A DNA stretch of 64,000 nt, taken from NCBI GenBank assembly GCA_019638255.1, contig JAHBUD010000001.1, positions 2,976,001 to 3,040,000 on the forward strand, given 5' to 3'. Below, piece by piece: positions 27,596-37,110 of the stretch. The notes under the pieces are model-generated. The model searched no databases. It was not told the DNA's origin and saw nothing but the letters and a program-made list of their open reading frames with translations. Origin of the DNA: Cyclobacteriaceae bacterium. Lineage in GTDB: Bacteria > Bacteroidota > Bacteroidia > Cytophagales > Cyclobacteriaceae. How positions within the stretch are numbered: the first letter of the stretch is position 1; every line of letters starts with the position of its first letter. The position numbers and the translations under genes were made by a program.

Positions 27596-28354
27596 TCACC
27601 GTTTTGGCTTCATCGGAATAAAAGCAGAAGTCTTACTCTTATAATCTTCAAACGCTTTATGGCCAGCATACTTTCGCTCGAGCGTGGGCACACCCGATAC
27701 ATAGCGCAACAGGTAAGTAATGGTAAGCGGGCTAACGATCATTAACCAACCTAGCGGCATCATTAGCGCCATCAAAAAAATTCCCCACCATTGTAATGCT
27801 TCACCAAAGTAATTGGGGTGGCGACTGTAACGCCACAACCCTGTGGTAATAATTTTTCCACGATTATCCAGGTTTAACCTGAATTGCTTCAGCTGGTAAT
27901 CGCCAATAGCCTCGAAATAAAAACCGGCTAGCCAAACCAAAATTCCAACAGTATCCACCCAGTGAAATACAACCGCTTGCGTATTGATATAAACTACAGG
28001 CAGTGCGATGATGAACAAAAATAAGCCCTGCAACATGAATACCTGAAAAAAACTGCGCAGGTAAAAATACTTCCACTCCTTCCGCCATTGGAGGTAACGG
28101 AAGTCCTCAGGCTTGTTACGGTTTCGGTTGAAGATATGCCACGAGAGCCGTAAGCCCCATACGGTGACAAGAATATTTACCACGAGTGCTTTAAGACTGA
28201 AGTCGGATGTAAAAAACGAAAGCCATGCCATTAACACAAAGCCCAAGCCCCAGGCAATATCAGCCACATCATTTCGCTTCAGTATAATGGATGCACCGTA
28301 CCAGCAAAGCATGTAGACAACAAGCACTAGCATCAAAATGAAATAGTTGCTCAT
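27596..28354 (-). CDS. DUF1295 membrane protein (steroid 5-alpha-reductase/ICMT-like)
   Basis: 252 residues with about six helices. The C-terminal region GLWRYSRHPNYFGEALQWWGIFL is the conserved signature of DUF1295 and isoprenylcysteine methyltransferase-like membrane enzymes, followed by the usual YLLRYVSGVPTLERKYAGHKAFEDYKS. The biochemical role in bacteria is unknown. The four-base overlap with the DUF2177 gene shows co-translation. DUF1295 and DUF2177 proteins are often encoded together, commonly near fatty-acid-modifying enzymes, but no such enzyme is in this window. Confidence 0.9.
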   Translation of the reverse strand: MSNYFILMLVLVVYMLCWYGASIILKRNDVADIAWGLGFVLMAWLSFFTSDFSLKALVVNILVTVWGLRLSWHIFNRNRNKPEDFRYLQWRKEWKYFYLRSFFQVFMLQGLFLFIIALPVVYINTQAVVFHWVDTVGILVWLAGFYFEAIGDYQLKQFRLNLDNRGKIITTGLWRYSRHPNYFGEALQWWGIFLMALMMPLGWLMIVSPLTITYLLRYVSGVPTLERKYAGHKAFEDYKSKTSAFIPMKPKR

Positions 28355-28749
28355 GAACCGGTTTTAATAGCGATGAAATACGTAGCGGTTGCAACACTGG
28401 CCGACAACACCGTACCCCAGGTCATATCAACAATCACCATTTTTACCGGCCAATCTTTTAATGTTGCCAGGTTGGTGAGGTCATAGGTTGCGTAGGTTAT
28501 CAATCCAAAAAAAGCACCCATCCATAACGCACGTGTCCATTCCTTTTTTTCTACGGATGGGGCGATCACGAACACAACCAACCCCAAAAGAAATAAGAAG
28601 TAAAAGATTAGTGCTGCAGTCCAGTTAACATCGGGCTTCATTAAAAAGCCGATCTGGTTTTTATAAAAATCCCGGGCAAGAAATCCAATCCATGCAATAT
28701 CGATGGCAAAGAAAACCGGGAGGGCAATGGCGTAGAGTTTAAGGATCAT
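28351..28749 (-). CDS. DUF2177 membrane protein
   Basis: 132 residues with four helices. The family pattern is visible in FFAIDIAWIGFLARDFYKNQIGFLM, the GAFFGLITYATYDLTNLATLKDWPVKMVIVDMTWGTVL core and a short tail. The function is unknown. It is the first gene of a two-gene operon with the DUF1295 gene, linked by an ATGA overlap. Confidence 0.9.
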   Translation of the reverse strand: MILKLYAIALPVFFAIDIAWIGFLARDFYKNQIGFLMKPDVNWTAALIFYFLFLLGLVVFVIAPSVEKKEWTRALWMGAFFGLITYATYDLTNLATLKDWPVKMVIVDMTWGTVLSASVATATYFIAIKTGS

Positions 28750-28829
28750 GGGTTGCTAATGGTCTATGCACAAACAACAATCAATATAGGATTTGGTTCT
28801 CGTGCCGATTCCGTCTGACTACTGCAGAC

Positions 28830-30299
28830 TCAATAATCGAACAAACCAGGAAGCCACAGGCTTAATTCAGGGATATAGGTAACGAGCAGCAAAACAACCA
28901 CCATAGCAATGAACAGGGGTATTAGTGGACGGATAACATTGGCAATCGGAATTTTGGCCACGCTGCAGCCAATAAACAACACTGAGCCCACGGGCGGAGT
29001 GCAAAGCCCAATGCTCAGGTTCAGCACCATGACGATGCCGAAATGGATAGGACTCAACCCCAACTGAGTGGTTACCACCGGAAGGAAGATGGGCGTAAAA
29101 ATGAGTACTGCGGGTGTCATGTCCATGAAGATGCCGACAAACAACAAGATGAGGTTAATGATGAGCAGTATCACAAAAGGATTATTGCCTACGTCCATCA
29201 ACCCTGCGCTTACGTTTTGCGGTATGTTTTCGTACGACATAATCCATGACAATGAAATACTGGTTGCAATCAACAACATCACCACAGCGGTTGTCTTAAC
29301 GGAACTAAGAATAATCAACGGAAGTTGTTCAGTTTTTATTTCCCGGTAAATGAAAGCCAGTATCAGCGAATACAATACCGCAATGGACGAAGCCTCTGTA
29401 GCGGTAAAGAAACCGGCAACAATACCACCAATAACGATGATGAGCATAAACAGGCTGGGCAGTGCATCCATAAAGGTGAAGATTCCAGCCCGCACCCGGG
29501 AATCTTTCTTACGGATTTTCCGGGCAACAAAGAAGAGGAGTGCCAGCATCAATACGGACGCTACACTGTAATTAACTATTGGATGAAAAGTATATAATGC
29601 GAAGCGTATGCCCATCCCCAACACTATTAATGCAGCAATGAAAAGGATAAGTATCACCAGCATCCTGCCGATACCCGGCAATCCTTTTGTTTTATAGATC
29701 AACATCGAAACGGCCATTAGCATAATGGCAAAGCCGGTAAGAATACCTGGAATGTATCCGGCAAGAAACAATGCCGTAATGGAAACCCCTCCGCTGGCCA
29801 GGCTGTACACAATTAAAATGTTGCTCGGGGGTATGCTTAATCCTGTAGTGGCCGATGTGATGTTAACCGCTGCGCTGTAATTCTCATCATAACCTTCTTT
29901 CTTCATGGCCGGCCCCATGATGCTTCCAATGGCGGATGCAGAAGCTGCTGCTGATCCGGAGATCGCTCCGAACAACATATTGGCCACTACATTAACAAAC
30001 GCAAGGCCGCCCGGTAATCCACCAACAACAACCCGTGCAAAATCGATAAGCCTTCGGGCAATACCTCCGCTATTCATGATGTTGCCTGCCAGAATAAAAA
30101 AAGGTATGGCGAGTAAGGTAAAACTATCCAATCCGGTTGCCATGCGATGCGCAAAAGTTGTAAATGCAGCAAGCGAGTTGATGGAAACCAACATGGTTAA
30201 TATACCGGAGATTCCGATGCTGTATGCAATGGGTACACCAATGATGAGCAGAATCAAAAAGCTCACCACAAGCACCAATATGCCGGTATAATCAATCAC
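28830..30299 (-). CDS. dctM: TRAP transporter large permease (DctM), probable uronate uptake
   Basis: 489 residues, about 60 more than typical DctM, with extra helices near residues 205-260. DctM hallmarks are clear: PIAYSIGISGILTML, FTLLAIPFFILAGNIMNSGGIARRLI, AISGSAAASASAIGSIMGPAMKKEGY and the C-terminal GLCTPPVGSVLF. It is the sodium-driven translocation subunit of a TRAP system in the inner membrane. The GTG start overlaps the dctQ stop. The five-gene run kdgK-kdgA-dctP-dctQ-dctM implies import of galacturonate, glucuronate or short oligouronides. The specificity is inferred from context only. Confidence 0.9.
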   Translation of the reverse strand: MIDYTGILVLVVSFLILLIIGVPIAYSIGISGILTMLVSINSLAAFTTFAHRMATGLDSFTLLAIPFFILAGNIMNSGGIARRLIDFARVVVGGLPGGLAFVNVVANMLFGAISGSAAASASAIGSIMGPAMKKEGYDENYSAAVNITSATTGLSIPPSNILIVYSLASGGVSITALFLAGYIPGILTGFAIMLMAVSMLIYKTKGLPGIGRMLVILILFIAALIVLGMGIRFALYTFHPIVNYSVASVLMLALLFFVARKIRKKDSRVRAGIFTFMDALPSLFMLIIVIGGIVAGFFTATEASSIAVLYSLILAFIYREIKTEQLPLIILSSVKTTAVVMLLIATSISLSWIMSYENIPQNVSAGLMDVGNNPFVILLIINLILLFVGIFMDMTPAVLIFTPIFLPVVTTQLGLSPIHFGIVMVLNLSIGLCTPPVGSVLFIGCSVAKIPIANVIRPLIPLFIAMVVVLLLVTYIPELSLWLPGLFDY

Positions 30300-30778
30300 G
30301 CAGCTATGGTTTTGGTTCGTAATATTTTGAAGAAATCATCGAGTGTGTAATACAAAACAATGCATCCTGAGAATGGAAGTATCAGGTAAACATAGCCAAG
30401 CGGAATGCGCAGGGCAGCCGAGTTTACGTTGAGGTAAAAACGGGTGTACACAAGCCACGCGCCACCTACAATCATTACAGACAATGCAAAGAGTGCGATG
30501 ACCAGATAGATAAACAAACGCAAAATCCGTTTACGGCTTTCTCCGGAACGTTGAATCAACACATCAATCGCGAGGTGTTCATTCTTTCCGGTAACATAGG
30601 CGGATCCGAGTAAGCCAACCCATACCAATAAAAAACCTGCCAACTCATCGGTAAATGAACTCGGTGAAGTGAGCACGTAACGGCTTATCACCTGCCACAG
30701 TACATCAAGCACGAGTATACTCATCAGGGTAACGAGTGACCATTCGAGGAGTTTATCTAAGCGTGCCCTGAAACCCAT
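30296..30778 (-). CDS. dctQ: TRAP transporter small permease (DctQ)
   Basis: 160 residues with four helices. DctQ signatures are present: the VLDVLWQVISRYVL start and SSFTDELAGFLLVWVGLLGSAYVTGKNEHLAIDVL, with the conserved Glu of DELA. It forms the membrane complex with DctM, to whose gene it is joined by a four-base GTGA overlap. It follows dctP after only eight bases. Confidence 0.92.
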   Translation of the reverse strand: MGFRARLDKLLEWSLVTLMSILVLDVLWQVISRYVLTSPSSFTDELAGFLLVWVGLLGSAYVTGKNEHLAIDVLIQRSGESRKRILRLFIYLVIALFALSVMIVGGAWLVYTRFYLNVNSAALRIPLGYVYLILPFSGCIVLYYTLDDFFKILRTKTIAA

Positions 30779-30786
30779 GTTGTAAT

Positions 30787-31770
30787 TTAGTATTGAACAG
30801 CTTTAATGCGTTGGATAAGCGAGTAAATTTCCGGATCATTCTTGTAGCTGTCGTACAAACGTTGCACACGTTCTTCAAACGGCCCCTTATCCGGATAATT
30901 AATTTCAACACCGGCATCAATCACACGCTGAAGTGCTTCCGCTTCGGATTCTGCCCAATACCTTCGTTCTACTTCAACTGATTCGCGTATCGCCTCACTC
31001 AGCCAGTGTTGTTCTTGCTCCGTTAACTTATTCCAAACCCGGGTGCTGATAATCAATACATCGGGAACCATGGTGTGCTCATTAATGGAATAATATTTAC
31101 ACACTTCATAATGCCGTGATGTATAAAAACTTGGCGGATTATTTTCTGCGCCATCAACCACTCCGCTCTGTAAAGCCGTATACAATTCACCCCACGAAAC
31201 CGGTGTTGGTGATCCGCCCATAGCGGAAACTAATTCCATGGCCGTCTGACTTTTCATCACCCGGATTTTCAACCCCGTAAGATCGGCTGGCGATTCAATC
31301 GGTCGTTTTAAGGTATAGAAGCTGCGGCTACCGGCATCGTAAAAACACAATCCCTTTATCCAGAATTTTTCCGTGCTGTTTAGAAACTCCTCACCAATTT
31401 CACCATCCAATACGTTGAAGGCGTGTTCCTTGGATCGGAAAATGTACGGCAAGCCCAATACTTTATAGTTATCTGTAAAGCCTTCCAGAATGGCCGCAGA
31501 AACTTTTGTCATGGCCAGGCTGCCGATCTGAAGCAACTCCACACATTGCTGCTCAGAACCCAACTGCTCGCTTGGATAGATTTCAACCTCCAGCCGTCCT
31601 TCTGATTTTTCTGCCACGCGCTCAGCCATAAATACCATGGCGCGATGCACGGGGTGACTGGGGTCAAGGCCATGGGCTAGTTTTAGTACAGTGTGTTCAC
31701 GGGAGGCACAGCCATTAATTAACCCAAGGGCTACGAACAATAAACCAAAAAATACCCACGCATACTTCAT
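30787..31770 (-). CDS. dctP: TRAP substrate-binding lipoprotein (DctP family)
   Basis: 327 residues from ATG 31770; a TTG seven codons earlier is in frame but lies outside the signal peptide. The signal KYAWVFFGLLFVALGLINGC carries a lipobox, so the receptor is probably membrane-tethered. DctP features are LAHGLDPSHPVHRAM, the PSEQLGSEQQCVELLQIG motif, and ADLTGLKIRVM with the arginine that grips the substrate carboxylate, then GVVDGAENN. The fit to uronate-binding TRAP receptors is strengthened by the KDG kinase and KDPG aldolase genes just upstream in the same operon. Confidence 0.9.
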   Translation of the reverse strand: MKYAWVFFGLLFVALGLINGCASREHTVLKLAHGLDPSHPVHRAMVFMAERVAEKSEGRLEVEIYPSEQLGSEQQCVELLQIGSLAMTKVSAAILEGFTDNYKVLGLPYIFRSKEHAFNVLDGEIGEEFLNSTEKFWIKGLCFYDAGSRSFYTLKRPIESPADLTGLKIRVMKSQTAMELVSAMGGSPTPVSWGELYTALQSGVVDGAENNPPSFYTSRHYEVCKYYSINEHTMVPDVLIISTRVWNKLTEQEQHWLSEAIRESVEVERRYWAESEAEALQRVIDAGVEINYPDKGPFEERVQRLYDSYKNDPEIYSLIQRIKAVQY

Positions 31771-31815
31771 CCGGTTCAAACTTGTTAACAATAAGGTGAA
31801 AATAGAATAATCGCC

Positions 31816-32481
31816 TTACTTTCTGAATTTACTGATGGTTTGTAATGCTTCTCGCGAAAGCTTCTCAATTCCAGCCAGGTCAAAACTTCCATCCGTATTC
31901 TTCACCATAAGTTTAGAGCCCATACCCACACACACTACACCCGCTTTAAACCAGGCGGACAAGCTTGCTTCCGTTGGCTCTACTCCTCCGGTAGGCATCA
32001 GTTGAAGGCCGGGAACTACCGGCAACACAGAGGAAACGTAGTCCGGGCCAAGCACTGAACCCGGGAATAACTTGATTACTTTAGCCCCTGCTTCTTTTGC
32101 CGTTACAATTTCGGTTAAGGTGGCGCAGCCGGGTATCCAAAGCTTATTATTTTCGTGGCACACCACGCCCATTTCGGTTTTCAAAATAGGGGAAACTATG
32201 AAGTGTGCCCCTGCATCAATAAACTTCTGTGCCGTTACTCCGTCCATAATGGTACCAATGCCCAACAGCATGTCAGGATATTGTTCTACATGGCTGAGCA
32301 ACGCGTTGAATACATCAAAGGCATTGCCTCCACGATTTGTAAACTCAAACACGCGCACGCCTCCACGATAGCAGGCATCGAGTACGCTCTTGGCCACTTC
32401 AATATCAGCATGATAAAAAACCGGAATCATACCGGATGACTTCATGCTTTGAACAATTGAGTCAGGTGTGTGTGCAGACAT
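31816..32481 (-). CDS. kdgA: 2-keto-3-deoxy-6-phosphogluconate aldolase (KDPG aldolase)
   Basis: 221 residues. The class I aldolase splits KDPG into pyruvate and glyceraldehyde 3-phosphate in the cytosol, the last step of uronate catabolism. Catalytic Glu46 lies in FEFTNR, Thr in GIGTIMDG, and the Schiff-base Lys137 in KVIKLFPGS, with the phosphate-binding PTGGVEPTE later. It is followed by the TRAP genes and preceded by kdgK after 14 bases. Also known as eda in enterobacteria. Confidence 0.95.
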   Translation of the reverse strand: MSAHTPDSIVQSMKSSGMIPVFYHADIEVAKSVLDACYRGGVRVFEFTNRGGNAFDVFNALLSHVEQYPDMLLGIGTIMDGVTAQKFIDAGAHFIVSPILKTEMGVVCHENNKLWIPGCATLTEIVTAKEAGAKVIKLFPGSVLGPDYVSSVLPVVPGLQLMPTGGVEPTEASLSAWFKAGVVCVGMGSKLMVKNTDGSFDLAGIEKLSREALQTISKFRK

Positions 32482-32495
32482 AAATCGTATCGTTA

Positions 32496-33530
32496 TTAAC
32501 GTGAAACCCTACCAGACGCATCACCCTTCATAAGCTTTTCAACTTCATCCACGGTTACAAGGTTGAAGTCGCCTTTGATGGTATGCTTTAGGCATGATGC
32601 TGCTACCGCAAAGTTCAACGCTTTCTGATCATCGGTTGGATATTTAATCAAACCATAAATCAAGCCGCCCATAAAAGAATCTCCACCCCCTACGCGATCT
32701 ACGATATGGGTAATCTGATAGGTTGGCGCTTCATAAAGTTGTTTGCCGTTCCACAATACGCCCGACCATGTGTTATGGCTTGCGCTGATGGAACCACGCA
32801 GTGTGATGATAATCTTCTTTGCCTTCGGAAAACGTGCCATCAATTGTTTACCAACCGATTCGTATGCTGCGCCCTCAACGTGACCCTTGGTTACATCTAC
32901 ACCTTCGGGCTTAATGCCAAATACCATGTCGGCATCCTCTTCATTTCCAAGAATTACATCGCAGTGGCTAACTAACTCGCCCATAACTTCACCAGCGGTT
33001 TTGCCCCACTTCCATAATTTATTGCGGAAATTTAAATCTGTTGAGATGGTGATTCCTTTCTTAGACGCCACTTCGCATGCTTCCATACAAACTTCGGCAG
33101 CACCTTGCGAAACAGAAGGCGTAATGCCTGTCCAGTGAAACCAAGTTGCGCCTTCAAACGCTTTATCCCAGTCGATGGCCCCCTTCTTCAGGTTTGCAAA
33201 CGAACTATGGGCACGGTCGTATATTACTTTACTGCCCCGGCTTACCGCTCCGGCCTCCAGAAAATAAATACCAATACGCTCACCGTTTCTGGCAATAAAA
33301 GAAGTGTCAACATCACGGGCTTTCAGCGATGAAATGGCCGCATCCCCAATGTCGTTGTTGGGTAGTGCCGTTACAAAGCGCGCATCGATACCATAATTGG
33401 CAAGCGATACCGCCACATTTGCTTCACCACCGCCATACGTGGCTTCTAATTCTGTTGCTTGTGAAAACCGGAGGAAGCCGGGCGTAGCCAGCCTCAACAT
33501 GATTTCTCCGAACGTTACAACCTTACTCAT
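32496..33530 (-). CDS. kdgK: 2-keto-3-deoxygluconate kinase
   Basis: 344 residues of the PfkB ribokinase family. The N-terminal FGEIMLRLATPGFLRFSQATELEATYGGGEANVAVSL fits KDG kinases, and the signature DRVGGGDSFMGGLIYGL has the catalytic Asp. It phosphorylates 2-keto-3-deoxygluconate (KDG) to KDPG, joining the galacturonate branch (UxaC-UxaB-UxaA) and the unsaturated uronate branch (KduI-KduD). It is the first gene of the kdgK-kdgA-dctPQM operon and is divergent from uxaA, with the operator-bearing region between them. Confidence 0.94.
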   Translation of the reverse strand: MSKVVTFGEIMLRLATPGFLRFSQATELEATYGGGEANVAVSLANYGIDARFVTALPNNDIGDAAISSLKARDVDTSFIARNGERIGIYFLEAGAVSRGSKVIYDRAHSSFANLKKGAIDWDKAFEGATWFHWTGITPSVSQGAAEVCMEACEVASKKGITISTDLNFRNKLWKWGKTAGEVMGELVSHCDVILGNEEDADMVFGIKPEGVDVTKGHVEGAAYESVGKQLMARFPKAKKIIITLRGSISASHNTWSGVLWNGKQLYEAPTYQITHIVDRVGGGDSFMGGLIYGLIKYPTDDQKALNFAVAASCLKHTIKGDFNLVTVDEVEKLMKGDASGRVSR

Positions 33531-33672
33531 ATGTGTACTATTTATAGCTGTTAGTTAAAGACTCCTAAATTACTATCAAATGAATTGGGAACCATCTCAA
33601 ATATGCGTTTCTACTGCCATTTCAAAGTTTTTTATTTATCGCTTGCTTGAAACCCCGAATAAAATACATAAC

Positions 33673-33692
33673 TTGTGCAATCGATTGCGCAA
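33673..33692. promoter_or_regulatory. LacI-family operator before uxaA
   Basis: TTGTGCAATCGATTGCGCAA is a 20-base palindrome with one asymmetric position pair and the central CG typical of LacI-family sites. It lies 18 bases before the uxaA ATG and overlaps or directly follows a TAACTTG -7-like element (33669-33675), so bound repressor would block transcription initiation. The same motif occurs at 52834 and 53011. The only LacI-family gene in the window is at 54674. Confidence 0.78.
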
Positions 33693-33710
33693 TATACTGA
33701 CTTTATTGAA

Positions 33711-35357
33711 ATGTCAAACAAATTCATAAAAATACACCCTGCCGATAACGTGCTCGTGGCACTTTCTGACCTGAAAGCTGGAGAAGAAATAAACTATAAT
33801 GGAACCCGGTTCGCACTTCCACAACAGGTTCCGGCCAAGCACAAATTTTCTATCGATGCACTCAAACCACAAGATGAAATCCGCATGTACGGATTACTCG
33901 TGGGCAAGGCACTAAATGAAATCCCGGCAGGTGGTGTACTTACAACAGGCAATGTCAAGCATCAGGCCTCATCCTACTCCGGTAAAACGGATACCGCAAC
34001 TTGGAAAGCTCCGGATGTTTCACGTTGGATCAATAAAACTTTTTTGGGCTATCATCGGGAAGATGGACAAGTGGGTGTTGCCAATTTCTGGCTCGTAATA
34101 CCGTTGGTGTTTTGCGAAAACCGAAACGTGAACGTGATACGCCATGCTTTTGAAGAAGAACTTGGCTTCTCGAAAAAAGATGCTTACAAAGATTATGTTC
34201 GCGAACTCACAGAACTCTACAAACAAAACAAGATCGACCAGATTGGTACGCAAACCTTTCACCATACAATAGACCAGGGGAAATCGCGCTTATTTAAAAA
34301 TATTGATGGCATTAAATTTTTAACGCACGATGGTGGTTGCGGTGGGATTCGTCAGGATTCGGAAGCGTTATGTTCGCTGTTGGCCGGGTACATTAATAAC
34401 CCCAACGTTGCAGGCGCTACCATTCTTAGTTTGGGTTGTCAGAATGCGCAAGTTGATATTTTGAAAAGCAAGATCGACAAGCTTAATCCAAACCTAAAGA
34501 AGCCGCTTATTATCCTGGAGCAACAACGCGAAGGCACCGAGCAGGATATGTTGGTGCGCGCTATCCAGCAAACCTTCCTGGCGCTGATTGGTGCTGACAA
34601 ACAGGATCGCAAACCGGCTCCGCTCAGCAAACTAAAAATCGGGCTTGAATGCGGTGGGTCAGATGGATTCTCAGGCATATCGGCCAATCCAGCGGTTGGA
34701 CATGTTTCGGATTTGCTTGCTGCGTTGGGTGGATCCTCCATCCTCTCTGAGTTTCCTGAACTTTGTGGCGTGGAGCAAGAGTTGATTAATCGATGCGCCA
34801 TAAGCGAGAGTGCCGATAAATTTGTTCACCTGATGCGCGCCTATTCGCAATCTGCTGAGGCTGTAGGTTCGGGTTTTGATATGAACCCTTCTCCCGGAAA
34901 CATCAAAGATGGTTTAATCACCGATGCCATGAAATCAGCCGGGGCTGCCAAGAAGGGCGGCACCTCCCCTGTTGTTGATGTGCTGGACTATGGTGAGTAT
35001 GTTACTAAACCTGGATTGAATTTGCTCTGCACACCTGGCAACGATGTAGAAAGCACAACGGCCATGGCCGGAGCAGGTGCTTCCATTATTCTATTTACAA
35101 CAGGCTTAGGTACGCCTACCGGAAATCCCATTGCACCCGTTATCAAGATTTCATCGAACACGAAACTGGCTGAGCGCATGCCTGACATTATTGATATTAA
35201 TGCCGGTGCCATCATTGAAGGAACAAAATCGATTGAAGCTGTTGGAGAAGAAATGCTGGACTACATAATTAAGCTGGCCAGTGGTGAGCTTCAGACAAAG
35301 GCACAACTACTGCATCAGGATGATTTCATTCCGTGGAAACGAGGCGTGTCGTTATAA
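33711..35357 (+). CDS. uxaA: Altronate dehydratase UxaA
   Basis: 548 residues from ATG 33711; a GTG 12 codons upstream is in frame but lies inside the operator. The protein has both parts of the enzyme: an N-terminal SAF domain (KFIKIHPADNVLVALSDLKAGEEI) and the large C-terminal catalytic domain with GLECGGSDGFSGISANPAVG and FTTGLGTPTGNPIAPVIK. It dehydrates altronate to KDG. It is a single plus-strand gene whose stop is nine bases from that of the convergent GH43 gene, so it splits the two minus-strand operons of the locus. Confidence 0.95.
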   Translation: MSNKFIKIHPADNVLVALSDLKAGEEINYNGTRFALPQQVPAKHKFSIDALKPQDEIRMYGLLVGKALNEIPAGGVLTTGNVKHQASSYSGKTDTATWKAPDVSRWINKTFLGYHREDGQVGVANFWLVIPLVFCENRNVNVIRHAFEEELGFSKKDAYKDYVRELTELYKQNKIDQIGTQTFHHTIDQGKSRLFKNIDGIKFLTHDGGCGGIRQDSEALCSLLAGYINNPNVAGATILSLGCQNAQVDILKSKIDKLNPNLKKPLIILEQQREGTEQDMLVRAIQQTFLALIGADKQDRKPAPLSKLKIGLECGGSDGFSGISANPAVGHVSDLLAALGGSSILSEFPELCGVEQELINRCAISESADKFVHLMRAYSQSAEAVGSGFDMNPSPGNIKDGLITDAMKSAGAAKKGGTSPVVDVLDYGEYVTKPGLNLLCTPGNDVESTTAMAGAGASIILFTTGLGTPTGNPIAPVIKISSNTKLAERMPDIIDINAGAIIEGTKSIEAVGEEMLDYIIKLASGELQTKAQLLHQDDFIPWKRGVSL

Positions 35358-35366
35358 TTATTTAAT

Positions 35367-36980
35367 CTAATTACCAGATTCAACCCTAAACCAATCCACA
35401 TCCATATGCCCGGCATCGTTGGTGATGCCCTCTCGTACACAGAACAATCCAACCTTTGCTCCAACCCAAACTCCCTCTCGGGCTTTAAAAGCTTCGCCTA
35501 CTGGTTTAAATTTCTTTCCATCTTCGCTGTATCTGAACGTGCAAATTCCTCCCTCCTTCACTTGAACACGCAAGTAAAATGCGTTGCCGTTCAAGGGTGT
35601 TTCTGCCAACACAACTTCTTCTGCTCCCTTATCAGCATTTTTACAAATTCCCAGCTGGATAAACAGCTTACCTCCTTTGTTTTTAATGGCCAGTCGTGCG
35701 TAGTCACGCCCCATTACGATGAGGCCCGCTTCCTCACCCTCGAAGCGGGGAACAAACGTTACGTTGGTGGTTGCCTGAAATTCAGGAGCCGGAAATTTTT
35801 GCAATAACAAATTGGGTACATCCCAAAAGCTTTTTGCATCGGGTGGCATGGGTATAGAAAAAATTCTCAGGTAACCTTTCTCAGCAACAGGATACGCCCA
35901 GTGCGCTTGTGGATTGGCATGCCATTGCCATTGAAGTCCGGGTGTACGCGTATTAAACTCATCCGATTCCGGTGGCACCACCGGTGGATGGGTCTTACCA
36001 ACATTGGGCTTTTTATACTTCAACACAGGCTCTCCCTTTCCGGATTTTTTTACATCAGCGCCAATTACCGGCCAGTCATTGCGCCACGCCATCGGTTGTA
36101 AATGTACAATGCGTCCGTAAGCGTCTTTATCTTGAAAATGAAGGAACCAATGCTCACCGTTATCCAGTTCAACCCATGCACCCTGGTGAGGGCCGTTTAT
36201 AATTGTTGAGCCTTGATCCATCACCACCTTGTTTTCATACGGACCAAACGGATTTTTTGAACGTAGCACTAACTGCCACCCGGTTGATACACCCCCAGCC
36301 GGAGCAAAAATGTAGTAGTATCCATTGCGTTTGTAAAACTTAGGACCCTCTACTGTGGGGTGATCATTGTGTCCGTCAAATACAATAGCGTCATCGCCTA
36401 AGGTTTTTGTACCATCGGTATTCATAGAACACACCATCAGCAAACTTTTAATACCAGCACGGCTTCCCGCAAAGGCATAGGTGAGGTATGCCTTCCCGTC
36501 ATCATCCCACAACGGAGAAGGATCGATCAACCCCTTGCCTCCTTTTACCAACACAGGCTCCGACCAGGTACCGGCCGGATCTTTTGTTTTGATCATGTAG
36601 ATGCCGTGATCCGGATCAGGAAAATAAATATAGAACTCATCATTATGATAGCGGATACAGGGTGCCCAAACACCCTTGCCATGTTGCGGTTTATCAAAAC
36701 CTTCAGCATACGAAAGGGTTGGTAAGGCATAGTTGATCAATTGCCAGTTCACCAAATCTTTGGAATGGAGAATGGGAAGACCAGGCACACAATTGAAAGA
36801 AGATGCCGTCATATAAAAATCGTTGCCAGCCTTGCATACATCCGGATCGGAATAGTCGGCATGGAGTATCGGGTTGATGTAGGTACCGTTGCCTTGATCG
36901 GATTTCCAGACTTGTGCTAAAGATGTAGTAGTTGTAAAAAGTAGTGTAAGAAGTACAAGCCACTGTTGTGAAGCCTTCAT
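35367..36980 (-). CDS. Glycoside hydrolase family 43 enzyme, exported
   Basis: 537 residues from the Met at 36980, which starts a clean signal peptide (KASQQWLVLLTLLFTTTTSLAQ); longer in-frame starts would place it 18 codons in. The five-blade propeller is seen from NPILHADYSDPDVCKAG (general base Asp), DPSPLWDDDGKAYLTYAF (pKa modulator Asp) and HPTVEGPKFYKRNGYYYIF (general acid Glu). A concanavalin-type C-terminal domain (about 345-537) ends HMDVDWFRV. Relatives are beta-xylosidases or arabinofuranosidases, so it may trim neutral side groups from pectin. It is the last gene of the CAZyme run. Confidence 0.9.
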   Translation of the reverse strand: MKASQQWLVLLTLLFTTTTSLAQVWKSDQGNGTYINPILHADYSDPDVCKAGNDFYMTASSFNCVPGLPILHSKDLVNWQLINYALPTLSYAEGFDKPQHGKGVWAPCIRYHNDEFYIYFPDPDHGIYMIKTKDPAGTWSEPVLVKGGKGLIDPSPLWDDDGKAYLTYAFAGSRAGIKSLLMVCSMNTDGTKTLGDDAIVFDGHNDHPTVEGPKFYKRNGYYYIFAPAGGVSTGWQLVLRSKNPFGPYENKVVMDQGSTIINGPHQGAWVELDNGEHWFLHFQDKDAYGRIVHLQPMAWRNDWPVIGADVKKSGKGEPVLKYKKPNVGKTHPPVVPPESDEFNTRTPGLQWQWHANPQAHWAYPVAEKGYLRIFSIPMPPDAKSFWDVPNLLLQKFPAPEFQATTNVTFVPRFEGEEAGLIVMGRDYARLAIKNKGGKLFIQLGICKNADKGAEEVVLAETPLNGNAFYLRVQVKEGGICTFRYSEDGKKFKPVGEAFKAREGVWVGAKVGLFCVREGITNDAGHMDVDWFRVESGN

Positions 36981-37048
36981 GCTAAATATTATTTTTCTTA
37001 CAATAGATTTATCGTAGTGCATATCATGTTTCAATCTTTCATTATTCT

Positions 37049-37110
37049 ACCGCAAAGGCGCAATGACGCAAAGTATTCGCGATTTCTTTGCGACTCAGCG
37101 TCTTAGCGGT
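37049..37110. repeat. REP-like hairpin element, copy 1
   Basis: Two 25-base arms (37049-37073 and 37086-37110) pair at 19 of 25 positions around a 12-base loop. The arms follow the pattern ACCGCWAAGRCGC...CGCAAAG. The element sits at the 3' end of the pectinesterase gene and overlaps its stop codon. A related element lies at 39563. Such GC-rich hairpins behind genes resemble bacterial REP sequences. Confidence 0.7.

Noticed and set aside
28806..28836. GTCTG/CAGAC hairpin near the end of dctM as a terminator
   Set aside because: Only five pairs and no T-run.
33675..33710. Upstream GTG start for uxaA
   Set aside because: It lies within the 20-base operator and adds residues not typical of UxaA; ATG 33711 begins the conserved SAF domain.
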